From a virus: 30,789 nucleotides of DNA. The stretch covers positions 1 through 30,789 of the IMG/VR virus record IMGVR_UViG_3300030333_004689; one strand, written 5' to 3'. Shown here one piece after another: positions 23,499 to 30,050 of the stretch. Each line of letters begins with the position of its first letter. The first letter of the stretch is position 1. The notes under the pieces were generated by a model. It did no database searches and was not told the DNA's origin. It saw nothing but the letters and a program-made list of their open reading frames with translations. The translations under genes and the position numbers were made by a program.

Positions 23499-23746
23499 TT
23501 AAATCTAGCTAGCCACTCCTGGGCTAAATATTGCGCGTAATCTTTTGCTGATTGTAAACCCTCAGTTAAATCGTAATGCGCGTTGTTACGATAAAATGAA
23601 CAAACAAAACCTTCAGCAATGTCTTGCCCGTGCGCGTGTTTAAAATCTTCTACAGCAAATTTAAATTCATCCCTAGGTAAACCACGCTGGTTATACGCTA
23701 AAGCAAAAGCCGCATCTATAGAACAAGCTATATTTAAATCTTCCAT
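23495..23746 (-). CDS. Hypothetical early protein
   Basis: An 83-residue, mildly acidic, helical protein (SIDAAFALAYNQRGLPRDEF; GLQSAKDYAQYLAQEWLARF). It overlaps the gene on each side (13 bp upstream, 4 bp downstream). No motif recognised. Confidence 0.65.
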   Translation of the reverse strand: MEDLNIACSIDAAFALAYNQRGLPRDEFKFAVEDFKHAHGQDIAEGFVCSFYRNNAHYDLTEGLQSAKDYAQYLAQEWLARFK

Positions 23747-23952
23747 GCCGTCATATTTAAATTTTTACCCTGGTTAATTTTATGAACAGCCCTTTCAAAT
23801 TTAAGCCGCGTTCTTCCACATTCTTCAACACAGATTTTATTAAATACCTGGCTGCTAACTTCTGTTTTAATTTGTGGCTTTGGCCAGGTTGGCTTTTCTA
23901 AATCTGTTAGTACAAAATAGCTTTTTTCTTTTGGCATAAATGTTTTAAACAT
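23734..23952 (-). CDS. Hypothetical early protein
   Basis: A 72-residue protein if started at ATG 23952 (MFKTFMPKEKSYFVLTDLEK). TTG 23970 would add six residues, but ATG is preferred. Basic, with EVSSQVFNKICVEECGRTRL in the middle. It follows the candidate structured RNA (23981-24061), which would lie in its 5' leader. Confidence 0.6.
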   Translation of the reverse strand: MFKTFMPKEKSYFVLTDLEKPTWPKPQIKTEVSSQVFNKICVEECGRTRLKFERAVHKINQGKNLNMTAWKI

Positions 23953-23980
23953 CACTGTTATTTTATACAAAATTTAAGGA

Positions 23981-24061
23981 CTAGTTTTTAGTGTTCAATG
24001 TCGGGTAAAAAAACCTTAAACCCTGTTGCAAACTCTCTTTGCACTCTATTCTAAAAACTAG
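23981..24061 (-). ncRNA. Candidate structured RNA or leader
   Basis: An exact 11-bp inverted repeat, CTAGTTTTTAG (23981-23991) and CTAAAAACTAG (24051-24061), encloses 59 bp. Inside are a hairpin TGCAAA-CTCTC-TTTGCA (about 24027-24043) and a weaker GGGT...ACCC pairing (24003-24023). A closing stem with two inner hairpins suggests a three-way junction. It occupies the largest gap in the leftward early operon. Could be a small RNA or leader of the gene starting at 23952. Confidence 0.45.
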
Positions 24062-24062
24062 C

Positions 24063-24076
24063 CGGGTTGGTTGGGT
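24063..24076. repeat. G-rich 14-mer, copy 1
   Basis: CGGGTTGGTTGGGT occurs here and exactly again at 30243-30256. Here it lies between the RecE-like nuclease gene and the structured element; at 30243 it lies between a promoter-like TATAAT and a start codon. Meaning unknown. Confidence 0.6.
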
Positions 24077-24082
24077 AAATTG

Positions 24083-24982
24083 TTAGTATTCCATTTGTGC
24101 TAATAGGTACGGCGGTAATTCAACATCGCGAGAATGACCTGGCCAGTTGCCTGTTTTACGGCCTTCATAAATCCAGCCTAGCCAACTTTTATATTCAGTA
24201 CGGCCTAGTCTTATTAACTCTTCTGGCGCCGTGTAATAGGTTGCCTGGTGTGGTAATTCTTTTTGTATGAAGCACCAGGAAAATGTCGCGTGTTCATCGA
24301 CTAAGCCAACAGTGCGGCATAGGTCTAAATAAAACGCCGCTTGTACATAGGCTTTGTAATTGGCTATAAACTTGCCAATCTTTACCGGTGAAGTGTTAAC
24401 CGTAGTTTTAAGATCTAGCAACGCATTAGGTTTTAGCGCGTCTATACGGCCTTTACATAAAACGTTATTGCCCTGGTGGTCTAACAGTTCGGCAAATATA
24501 CTTATTTCTGTTTCTAATTCTGGATGGGCTAAAAACTCGTTAAGCTCATCAACTTTGAACGCTGCTGTACCTAAACCATCAACGGTTAAAAAGTCTTCTT
24601 CTGTAATAACTCTTTGCCCATTGGCGGCGGCTCTATTTTTAAAGTTTTTATAACTGCTTAATGCCTTACTAAACCCTTTGGCTTTGCTGCCATCTTCTAT
24701 AGCCTCGTTGTAAAGCTCTTCTTTTTTTAGGTCGTCTAAAATTACATATTCTTTTTTAAATTCGCCAGGTTCTAAAACATAACTATGTAAAGCTGTGCCT
24801 ATTGCCATAGCCGCCGTTTCTGTTTGCTTAATGTCGCCGTTTGAATGGCTAAACCAGGTTAGTGGGCAGCCGTCGCGCTCTGGGTCTATATATTGAAAGC
24901 TCGAAGCATTAACGCCATTAGCTGCGTGATAGGTTGCAGCGTCTAGGCCTCTCTTAATGTGTACTGGATTTTCTGTTTTCAT
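24083..24982 (-). CDS. RecE-like PD-(D/E)XK exonuclease
   Basis: A 299-residue nuclease from ATG 24982 (MKTENPVHIKRGLDAATYHA); an upstream frame from 25027 overlaps the previous gene. Family features: ANGVNASSFQYIDPER, the MAIGTALHSYVLEPGEF helix near residue 78, and the catalytic core CKGRIDALKPNALLDLKTT (Asp, then Asp-x-Lys). YKAYVQAAFYLDL and FIQKELPHQ follow. This is the DUF3799/RecE exonuclease type: it resects double-strand ends for recombination. It overlaps its upstream neighbour by 4 bp. Confidence 0.88.
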   Translation of the reverse strand: MKTENPVHIKRGLDAATYHAANGVNASSFQYIDPERDGCPLTWFSHSNGDIKQTETAAMAIGTALHSYVLEPGEFKKEYVILDDLKKEELYNEAIEDGSKAKGFSKALSSYKNFKNRAAANGQRVITEEDFLTVDGLGTAAFKVDELNEFLAHPELETEISIFAELLDHQGNNVLCKGRIDALKPNALLDLKTTVNTSPVKIGKFIANYKAYVQAAFYLDLCRTVGLVDEHATFSWCFIQKELPHQATYYTAPEELIRLGRTEYKSWLGWIYEGRKTGNWPGHSRDVELPPYLLAQMEY

Positions 24983-25320
24983 TTTACGCGAATACAAGGG
25001 TGTTCTGGGTCTTTGCCAAAGCGGCAAGTCGTTGGGTAAAAAGTAAAGGATTTACCAATCCAGCTTTTAGGCTCAAAGCCGCCAAGTTTTTGTAACTGAA
25101 AAAACACAGTTTTTGGCGCTACGTATTTTTTTGGTGTTTCCTTAAAGCTCAAGACTGTGCCGGTCATTTTCCGACCATCAGCGCCAATGTCTTTAGGGCC
25201 GCATGTTCTAAAACCAGTTATGGTTAGCTTCATTTCTTTGCCCATTAAATCAGGGGCGCGGAGATATTCAGACGGGTAGGCTTTTGCGAAAGTAAATTGT
25301 TCTGACATAGTTTTAGACAT
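24979..25320 (-). CDS. Conserved protein linked to phage recombination genes
   Basis: A 113-residue protein. The pattern 'P.EYLRAPDL.GKEM.LTI', 'GTVLSFKE..KKYV..KTVFFQLQKLGG' and 'WIGKSFTFYPT....G....CIRVK' is a well-spread but uncharacterised phage family next to nuclease or annealing genes. It may be a small DNA-binding or accessory protein. Start at ATG 25320, 5 bp after the SSB-like gene. Confidence 0.75.
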   Translation of the reverse strand: MSKTMSEQFTFAKAYPSEYLRAPDLMGKEMKLTITGFRTCGPKDIGADGRKMTGTVLSFKETPKKYVAPKTVFFQLQKLGGFEPKSWIGKSFTFYPTTCRFGKDPEHPCIRVK

Positions 25321-25325
25321 AATTT

Positions 25326-25631
25326 TTAAAATGGTATTTCGTCATTAGGGCCAAAGTTATGGCCTTGCTGTTGTTGTTGCGGTTGCTGCTGTGTTTGCTG
25401 TGACTGTGCAGCCGGTTGTTGTTGTTGTTCCTGGTCTTTTCGTTGACCATAAGGGTCATAAAAATTTAGCCACCCATTCCAGTCAGCAGACAAAGGCAAA
25501 CTTTCCAACTTCATTGAAAAACTGCCATCATCACGCTGGAATAATGAACCAACTTTTTGATAACGTTTTTTTATTTCTCCGCCTTTGTTGTATTCACCAA
25601 CAACGGCTATAGCATCTTTAATTTTTTCCAT
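25326..25631 (-). CDS. SSB-like single-strand DNA-binding protein
   Basis: A 101-residue protein from ATG 25631 (MEKIKDAIAVVGEYNKGGEI). The core (KRYQKVGSLFQRDDGSFSMK, then LPLSADWNGWLNFYDP) resembles a small phage family. A Gln-rich linker (QQQQPAAQSQQTQQQPQQQQ) leads to GPNDEIPF, closely like the acidic tip of SSB (DDDIPF) that recruits repair proteins. The longer frame from 25754 runs into the upstream membrane protein, so it is not used. Role: cover single strands during replication and recombination. Confidence 0.75.
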   Translation of the reverse strand: MEKIKDAIAVVGEYNKGGEIKKRYQKVGSLFQRDDGSFSMKLESLPLSADWNGWLNFYDPYGQRKDQEQQQQPAAQSQQTQQQPQQQQQGHNFGPNDEIPF

Positions 25632-25635
25632 ATTT

Positions 25636-25953
25636 TTAGTTATTGTTTTTTGGTAATAAATTTTGGTATTCCCTATAATTTGCTTCTTCTCGCCATTCGC
25701 ATAACCACCCCAGGCACATAGACAACAGCACAAAAAAGAAACCGCCAAAAACACACGAGCCTAAAAAGCCGGCTAGTGTTAGGTCTTCCATTTTATGACA
25801 ATCAAACGCGATAAAACTAATTATTGATAGGGTGGTTAACACCCCAAACAAAAAAAACATTTTCTTAGTTTTGTTATGACGTTTATGCCAGGTACCGCAA
25901 CGCCTAACATAATAGGCTAGAGCTTTGCTTTTTGTGTTAGTTAAATTAATCAT
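25636..25953 (-). CDS. Small two-helix membrane protein
   Basis: A 105-residue protein with a basic N-terminus and two membrane helices (FFLFGVLTTLSIISFIAF; LGSCVFGGFFFVLLSMCLGW), then a charged tail. It lies between replication and SSB genes; membrane proteins here in temperate phages are sometimes superinfection exclusion factors, but nothing in the sequence proves it. It carries an operator-like 15-mer in frame (encoding GVLTT). Start ATG 25953 overlaps the HTH gene by 4 bp. Confidence 0.65.
   Translation of the reverse strand: MINLTNTKSKALAYYVRRCGTWHKRHNKTKKMFFLFGVLTTLSIISFIAFDCHKMEDLTLAGFLGSCVFGGFFFVLLSMCLGWLCEWREEANYREYQNLLPKNNN
25830..25845 (-). promoter_or_regulatory. Operator-like 15-mer, copy C (inside gene)
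   Basis: Minus strand GGGGTGTTAACCACCC, identical over 16 bases with copy A. It lies inside the membrane protein gene and has no start codon nearby, so it is not a simple promoter operator. Stoperator-like action is one possible explanation. Confidence 0.55.
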
Positions 25954-26150
25954 TTTTTTAATAGCTTTACACTTTGCATTTCTAAATGTTCTAAAACATC
26001 AGGTAACGAGAAACGTATAATTCTGTTTACGTTTATTAAAGAGGGGATAATACCGTTTTGGTGCCAGGTTAATATAGTGCGCTTAGACACCCCTAGCGCT
26101 TCCGCTACTTGTTGGGCGTTTAAAGGTTTTTCTGTAAGGTTTGTTTTCAT
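25950..26150 (-). CDS. Excisionase-like HTH protein
   Basis: A 66-residue protein of the MerR/HTH_17 type: LNAQQVAEALGVSKRTILTW, then the wing-like NRIIRFSLPDVLEHLE. This is the usual form of excisionases and small regulators. Start ATG 26150 shares a base with the preceding stop. As Xis it would bend the attP arms with Int; as it lies far from int, a regulatory role is equally possible. Confidence 0.75.
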   Translation of the reverse strand: MKTNLTEKPLNAQQVAEALGVSKRTILTWHQNGIIPSLINVNRIIRFSLPDVLEHLEMQSVKLLKK

Positions 26151-26386
26151 TATTTTATTTGTGTTTTAAATTTACATGCCATTGACTCGGCTAAATTTTC
26201 CCAATCGCCTTGATCTAAAGAAAAGTAATTAAATATAAAATCGACACTTTCGGCATGCGTTGCCTGGCGTTTACGCAATTTAAAATATATTGGCCAGGCC
26301 CATAACCAATTACTAAGCCTGTGAGGTATATAATTATCTGCCGCATGCATTGCTTTTAAAATTTCTGTTTTGTTAGGCCGAAACAT
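26150..26386 (-). CDS. Hypothetical early protein
   Basis: A 78-residue protein with an aromatic helical core (YIPHRLSNWLWAWPIYFKLR) and a helical C-terminal half (ESVDFIFNYFSLDQGDWENL). It overlaps the helicase loader gene by 14 bp and the HTH gene by one. It may act with the loader, from position only. Confidence 0.6.
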   Translation of the reverse strand: MFRPNKTEILKAMHAADNYIPHRLSNWLWAWPIYFKLRKRQATHAESVDFIFNYFSLDQGDWENLAESMACKFKTQIK

Positions 26387-27041
26387 TTAATTTACGTTCT
26401 AGCCTTTTAGCTATTTTTAAAAGTTCGCCGCTAAGTTGGTTTAAATCGGCTAATTCTTTTTCTTCAACTTCAACCGGTTGCGGCTCTAACCTGGGCAATT
26501 GTGGAATGGTTACATTTTTACGGAGGTTAAAGTTTTGGGCTAAAGTATGTTTAACAATGCCACCGCCTATTAACCTGGAAGCTATACGGGCGCTAAATTC
26601 GTTAATTTCATTTAAATGTAAATTAGATGTAATTACGGTTGGTTTATTCCGCCTAGCGTTTAATAACATTAATAATTTTTCGCTAGCCCAATCTGTTGAG
26701 TTTTCCGCGCCAATGTCGTCAATGATTAACAAGCCAACGTTTTGCAGTTCTTTTATTTTTGTTGCTGGATGACTGCCGCGCATTTCATCCAAAAATCTAG
26801 CCCATTCAACAAAGTAAGCGTATTGGCAACGCTTGCCATTATAAAGGTGCCAGCGGTTCCAGTAAGGTATTAAATGCCTGGCTAAATGTGTTTTACCAAT
26901 GCCACTAGGACCAGTTAAGGTTAACCATTTACTATTAGGTAAATTTTCCGCGTATTCTCTAACAGTGTTTAATAGCTTTTTTAATTCTGGGCAGTCGCAT
27001 GTGGCAAATTCCCAATTCCATTGAGTTGATTTATAAGACAT
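26373..27041 (-). CDS. DnaC-like helicase loader ATPase
   Basis: A 222-residue AAA+ ATPase. Walker A is GPSGIGKTH (residues 44-52), Walker B LLIIDDIGAE (about 105-114), then an Arg-finger region (ARIASRLIGGGIVKH). The order matches DnaC/IstB-type loaders that put host DnaB onto the phage origin. No phage helicase gene is present, so host DnaB must be used. Overlaps the initiator gene by 11 bp. Confidence 0.9.
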   Translation of the reverse strand: MSYKSTQWNWEFATCDCPELKKLLNTVREYAENLPNSKWLTLTGPSGIGKTHLARHLIPYWNRWHLYNGKRCQYAYFVEWARFLDEMRGSHPATKIKELQNVGLLIIDDIGAENSTDWASEKLLMLLNARRNKPTVITSNLHLNEINEFSARIASRLIGGGIVKHTLAQNFNLRKNVTIPQLPRLEPQPVEVEEKELADLNQLSGELLKIAKRLERKLNVSA

Positions 27042-27807
27042 GATTACTTAAATCTAATTTCACATTTTCGTTAGCAGTCCCTAAATTAGTGTTTACGCGT
27101 TTAGGTAAATTTTTGTCGTCTTCATTTCGGTAGCTTTCTGGGTCGTCGCGCCAGCGCTCTTCTATAAAAAAGGTGCCGACATGTGGGACATATTTATTAG
27201 TTGCTGCGTTAGGTCTTGTTTCATTTATAACCTTAACTATTGCCCTAGTGCCTTGTTCTATTTCTTTAATGTCGGCGCCGTGTTCTAGGCTATGTTTTAC
27301 AGCCTTTAAGGCCTCATTACTTTTGACCTGTTTGGGGTACAGCGCGACCAGGCTAGCGGCGTCTAATATTTCCTGGTCAACTTGCTGTTCTTGGTTTTGT
27401 TCTTCGGTATAACCCCCATTACCCGAATTACTGCCGCTTAAAACTGGCTCAAAAGAAAGCCAGCCAATATTAGAAAATGTTAAAATGTCTATTGCTTCGT
27501 TTAAATCGTTTTCACTAATGCGTAATTTATCGGCGATTATTTCAATGGTTAACGGTTCACCATTTGACCGGCAAAGCTGCCCATTAATTCTTAGGCTTTT
27601 ATTTGAGTTGGTGCTATGCAGTTGAAGCAATAAAAGAAATATACCTAGGGCTTTTAAACCATTTTCTTTTTTGCGTAGGTATATAAGTCCAGTGCTTTCT
27701 GTACCTGTAGGACATTGGAACCACACCAAATTATCTCGTTTTCTTGAATGGCTACATTCAAACGTTTCGTTCCAATTTTTAATAGTTAATGCTTTTTTAT
27801 CTGACAT
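27031..27807 (-). CDS. Replication initiator (O/DnaD-like)
   Basis: A 258-residue protein, first of the replication operon. The N-terminal half has a wHTH-like segment (PLTIEIIADKLRISENDLNE, then AIDILTFSNIGWLSFEP). A Gln/Gly-rich linker (GSNSGNGGYTEEQNQEQQ) leads to a helical C-terminal half ending near 'HVGTFFIEERWRDDPE', a text common in phage DnaD-like initiators. It would bind the origin and recruit the loader. No iterons are obvious in the gene, so the origin is not located. ATG 27807 is eight bases from operator-like copy D. Confidence 0.8.
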   Translation of the reverse strand: MSDKKALTIKNWNETFECSHSRKRDNLVWFQCPTGTESTGLIYLRKKENGLKALGIFLLLLQLHSTNSNKSLRINGQLCRSNGEPLTIEIIADKLRISENDLNEAIDILTFSNIGWLSFEPVLSGSNSGNGGYTEEQNQEQQVDQEILDAASLVALYPKQVKSNEALKAVKHSLEHGADIKEIEQGTRAIVKVINETRPNAATNKYVPHVGTFFIEERWRDDPESYRNEDDKNLPKRVNTNLGTANENVKLDLSNHVL

Positions 27808-27814
27808 AAATAAA

Positions 27815-27830
27815 AGGTGGTTAACACCCC
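27815..27830 (-). promoter_or_regulatory. Operator-like 15-mer, copy D
   Basis: Minus strand GGGGTGTTAACCACCT, followed by TTTATTT and ATG 27807. AT-rich sequence with TATAAC and TTTATT lies just before it. A repressor here would block the replication operon. Confidence 0.65.
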
Positions 27831-27863
27831 TGATAAATAAAGAGTTATATTTATTTTAACAGA

Positions 27864-28025
27864 CTATTCTCTGGCTGTTAATGCCTCTTCTAATAATAGT
27901 GCCGTAAATACGCCTAGCGCCCTTTTATCCTTTTTGGCAGCCTCTTTTAATTGGGCGTGTAGCTTTTCACAAATGGCTACAGTACAAACTTTTTTTAACC
28001 CCTCTTTTGTTTTCTCCACAGTCAT
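27864..28025 (-). CDS. Ribbon-helix-helix regulator, 53 residues
   Basis: A 53-residue protein: MTVEKTKEGLKKVCTVAICE onward, ending LLEEALTARE. A beta strand (KKVCTVAI) precedes two helices (KLHAQLKEAAKKDKR; LGVFTALLLEEALTA), the ribbon-helix-helix fold of Arc-type regulators. The palindrome TTAAACGTTTAA is eight bases upstream of its ATG, a possible autoregulatory site. It lies upstream of the replication operon in the same orientation. Confidence 0.75.
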   Translation of the reverse strand: MTVEKTKEGLKKVCTVAICEKLHAQLKEAAKKDKRALGVFTALLLEEALTARE

Positions 28026-28032
28026 AATAAAA

Positions 28033-28044
28033 TTAAACGTTTAA
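28033..28044. promoter_or_regulatory. Palindrome TTAAACGTTTAA
   Basis: A perfect 12-bp palindrome eight bases upstream of the leftward RHH gene. It shares ACGTTT half-sites with the palindrome at 28281-28293, in front of the other RHH gene. RHH proteins typically bind such short inverted half-sites. Confidence 0.55.
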
Positions 28045-28060
28045 AATATATTAAAAGTAT

Positions 28061-28080
28061 GGGGGTGTTTAACACCTAAC
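28061..28080. promoter_or_regulatory. Operator-like palindrome GGTGTTTAACACC, copy E
   Basis: A perfect 13-bp palindrome about a central T (28064-28076), with GGG before it. It is a variant of the 15-mer at copies A-D. It lies 36-55 bp upstream of the leftward RHH gene. Confidence 0.55.
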
Positions 28081-28129
28081 ATAAACGCAACTTTGTCGCA
28101 ATACTTTTTTTACTAAAATGTTAGTTTTT

Positions 28130-28151
28130 TTTGTTATGTTAAGATAACAAA
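28130..28151. promoter_or_regulatory. Inverted repeat TTTGTTAT / ATAACAAA
   Basis: Perfect 8-bp arms spaced by GTTAAG, in the middle of the control region. No other copy was noticed. Possible operator of a dimeric regulator. Confidence 0.45.
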
Positions 28152-28280
28152 TACACAACTCATTGATTATTAATTATTAACAAAAAAGTAAAAATACCTT
28201 AATTTTAAATTAATGAAATATTAAGAAATATAAAAAAAACTCTTTTATTATATTACAATTTAGCTATGTGTTAAAAAAAT

Positions 28281-28293
28281 AAACGTAACGTTT
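28281..28293. promoter_or_regulatory. Palindrome AAACGTAACGTTT
   Basis: A perfect 13-bp palindrome about a central A, 72 bp before ATG 28366 of the rightward RHH gene. Half-sites match those at 28033-28044. Confidence 0.55.
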
Positions 28294-28365
28294 ATAAATA
28301 CATAAATAAAAAACCATTTAATAATGCTTTTCTCTGTTGGCTTTATTAAAAAAAAAACTACACAA

Positions 28366-28527
28366 ATGCCAAACCAACGAGACCCAAATAAAAAAATGTT
28401 AGCCATCTGGGCCGACAAACCACTACAAAAAAAATTAGAAAATTTTGTAAAAACTAGCGGCGCTAATAGTCAATCTGAAGCTATTCAAATCCTTTTAAAA
28501 GAAGCTCTTGACGCTAGAAAAAATTAA
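28366..28527 (+). CDS. Ribbon-helix-helix regulator, 53 residues
   Basis: A 53-residue protein from ATG 28366 (MPNQRDPNKKMLAIWADKPL). ATG 28324 would add 14 residues, not needed for the fold. Beta strand KKMLAIWA, then helices (PLQKKLENFVKTSG; SQSEAIQILLKEALDA). Same length as, but only weakly like, the divergent RHH protein. It ends against the integrase gene, the two stop codons overlapping over TTAA. No toxin gene is next to it, so it is a regulator rather than an antitoxin. Confidence 0.7.
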   Translation: MPNQRDPNKKMLAIWADKPLQKKLENFVKTSGANSQSEAIQILLKEALDARKN

Positions 28528-29714
28528 ATAGCTTTTAGCTGTTTAGCTTTAACGCCTTTTGGGTAAATAGACCAATAGGCTAAAGCCTCTTTTGTTGTCC
28601 TGGCGTTATGGTAATGGTCAAAATAAGTCGACATGTGAGCATGTCCCATATTTAAACCAAGCGCGTTTATGTCACCATAATGGGCTAAATGAAAAGAGCC
28701 ATAAGAGTGCCTTAATATATCAACTTTACCTTTTAACCCAACAGCGCTCATTACTTGCGATTTTTTAGTATGCCAGGCGCCTGGAACAATACGGCCATAA
28801 CGTAATTTTTCGGGTACTGTATTAATAAAAGCTAATAAATTGTCTTCAATATAAACATTACGCAGCGTTCTAGTTTTACTTTTTGCGGCTGGTATTCTTA
28901 TGTTGCGATTTTCTAAACAAACATCTTCCCAAGTTAACCGGCCTAATTCGCCTTGTTCACTTGGTCTAATTCCAGCAAATGCTGCAAATGCAAAAGCAAT
29001 AACACAATCTGAGCAATCACGCGCATTATGGTATTGGCCGCGATAGTCAACACAAGCGGCAAAAATGTTATTAATATCTTCAACTGTGCAAACCTCTACA
29101 ATTTTAGGCGCTGTTTTTCTTTTGCGTGTTTTCTCTACTGGGTTTTTAGAATTGTACCCATCGCGTTCAGCTTCATTAAATACGGCTCTTAAAAGGGCGC
29201 GGTGCTTATTGTACACTGCTGGGCTAGAAGTTAATTTATCTAATACCTTTGAACATTCTTGTAGTGTAATATCACAAACCTTTTTATCTAATAAGCTAGA
29301 AGGTAGTAATTTATGCGTATGCTTGTATTCCCTAATTGTTCCGGCTGATTTATTTTCTTTAATACGTAAATCAATAGTGTTTATAAAAGCCTCATTTAAA
29401 CTAATGCTTTTTTCTTGTGTTTTTTTGTGCTGCAACCATTCATTAACAACCTGGGTTAATGTCACATCAAAATTATCAAGCAGCTTATAACAATTATTAG
29501 CTTCTGATGCTCTTTCTGCTGCAATGGGTACAACATTAGTACCATTCAAATTAATGTCGGCTGCTCGCCTGTTAGCCTCTACTTGTGCCAAGGCTTTTGT
29601 AGGAAATTCAAGCCGTTGCCTTTTGCCAGTCTCACTATATTTTGAAGGTATGTTAATACGCCATTTACCAGTTACAGAATTACGCGAAGGTTTAAATTTT
29701 GTTTTTCGACTCAT
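28524..29714 (-). CDS. Tyrosine integrase
   Basis: A 396-residue site-specific recombinase with a basic arm-binding N-terminus (MSRKTKFKPSRNSVTGKWRI), a core-binding helical domain and a catalytic domain. Catalytic residues seen: Arg in AFAGIRPSEQ, Arg335-His336 in DILRHSYGS (Asp replaces the usual first His), His358 in NMGHAHM and Tyr368 in YFDHYHN. It integrates the phage into a host tRNA-Phe gene, shown by the attP core 144 bp upstream of its start. Left arm-type repeats begin 10 bp before its ATG, so Int binding may also repress its own promoter. Confidence 0.95.
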   Translation of the reverse strand: MSRKTKFKPSRNSVTGKWRINIPSKYSETGKRQRLEFPTKALAQVEANRRAADINLNGTNVVPIAAERASEANNCYKLLDNFDVTLTQVVNEWLQHKKTQEKSISLNEAFINTIDLRIKENKSAGTIREYKHTHKLLPSSLLDKKVCDITLQECSKVLDKLTSSPAVYNKHRALLRAVFNEAERDGYNSKNPVEKTRKRKTAPKIVEVCTVEDINNIFAACVDYRGQYHNARDCSDCVIAFAFAAFAGIRPSEQGELGRLTWEDVCLENRNIRIPAAKSKTRTLRNVYIEDNLLAFINTVPEKLRYGRIVPGAWHTKKSQVMSAVGLKGKVDILRHSYGSFHLAHYGDINALGLNMGHAHMSTYFDHYHNARTTKEALAYWSIYPKGVKAKQLKAI

Positions 29715-29723
29715 GTAACTAAA

Positions 29724-29775
29724 TTGCCCCTATTTGCCTTTAAAATCAAGCACGTATTTGCCTCCAAATGCCTTT
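29724..29775 (+). other. Left arm-type repeats (TGCC) near attP
   Basis: Four (A/T)TGCC boxes with AT-rich ends: TGCC at 29725, 29735, 29759 and 29769. They form two pairs, 10 bp apart within each, 24 bp between. Two boxes extend to TGCCTTTAAA. They lie between int and the core, where integrase arm sites are expected. Confidence 0.55.
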
Positions 29776-29857
29776 AAATGTTTAGAATATACATAATATA
29801 CGCATTTATGGCACAAAATGACCCTTGATGCTCAAGACGTTATAAATACATAAAGAT

Positions 29858-29899
29858 CTGAAAATCCTTGTGTCGGCGGTTCAATTCCGTCCCGAGCCA
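29858..29899 (+). other. attP core, 3' half of tRNA-Phe(GAA)
   Basis: The segment reads as a tRNA from the anticodon loop to the discriminator. It has loop CTGAAAA (anticodon GAA), stem TCCTT, variable GTGTC, T stem GGCGG with loop TTCAATT and stem CCGTC, acceptor CCGAGCC and discriminator A. The 5' side of the anticodon stem (AAGAT before the loop) no longer pairs fully, so the host-like sequence ends about there. Typical core for integration into a tRNA gene, letting the prophage restore the 3' end. Confidence 0.88.
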
Positions 29900-29973
29900 C
29901 TTCTTTAACCCTATAAAAATCAGGATGTTACACAACAATAAGCACTAAAATATTAACAGCTTAATTTATTTTA

Positions 29974-29994
29974 TTGCCCTTATATTGCCCTTAA
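29974..29994 (+). other. Right arm-type repeats (TTGCCCTTA)
   Basis: TTGCCCTTA occurs twice, at 29974-29982 and 29985-29993, 11 bp apart in the same orientation. Together with the left boxes they frame the attP core (about 75 bp to the right of it). Confidence 0.55.
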
Positions 29995-30050
29995 AAATAT
30001 ATTTTTATTTGTATAGCTGACACACGTTTTAATTAGTTAGCTGTTTAAAA

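Larger units (their letters stand above)
28026..28365. promoter_or_regulatory. AT-rich control region between divergent RHH genes
   Basis: 340 bp without a convincing gene (an in-frame ATG at 28324 could lengthen the rightward gene). It holds TTAAACGTTTAA (28033-28044), GGTGTTTAACACC (28064-28076), the inverted repeat TTTGTTAT/ATAACAAA (28130-28151) and AAACGT-A-ACGTTT (28281-28293). Long A/T runs fill the rest. This is the best candidate for the lysis-lysogeny switch region. Confidence 0.6.

Noticed and set aside
24063-24076. G-quadruplex in CGGGTTGGTTGGGT
   Set aside because: Only three G tracts are present; a quadruplex needs four in one strand.
27864-28527. RHH proteins as antitoxins
   Set aside because: No toxin-sized gene is linked to either. 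Neighbours are the control region, the replication operon and int.
29851-29900. Complete tRNA-Phe gene
   Set aside because: Only the anticodon loop to the 3' end is present; no D arm or 5' acceptor strand is found upstream, and the anticodon stem does not pair fully.
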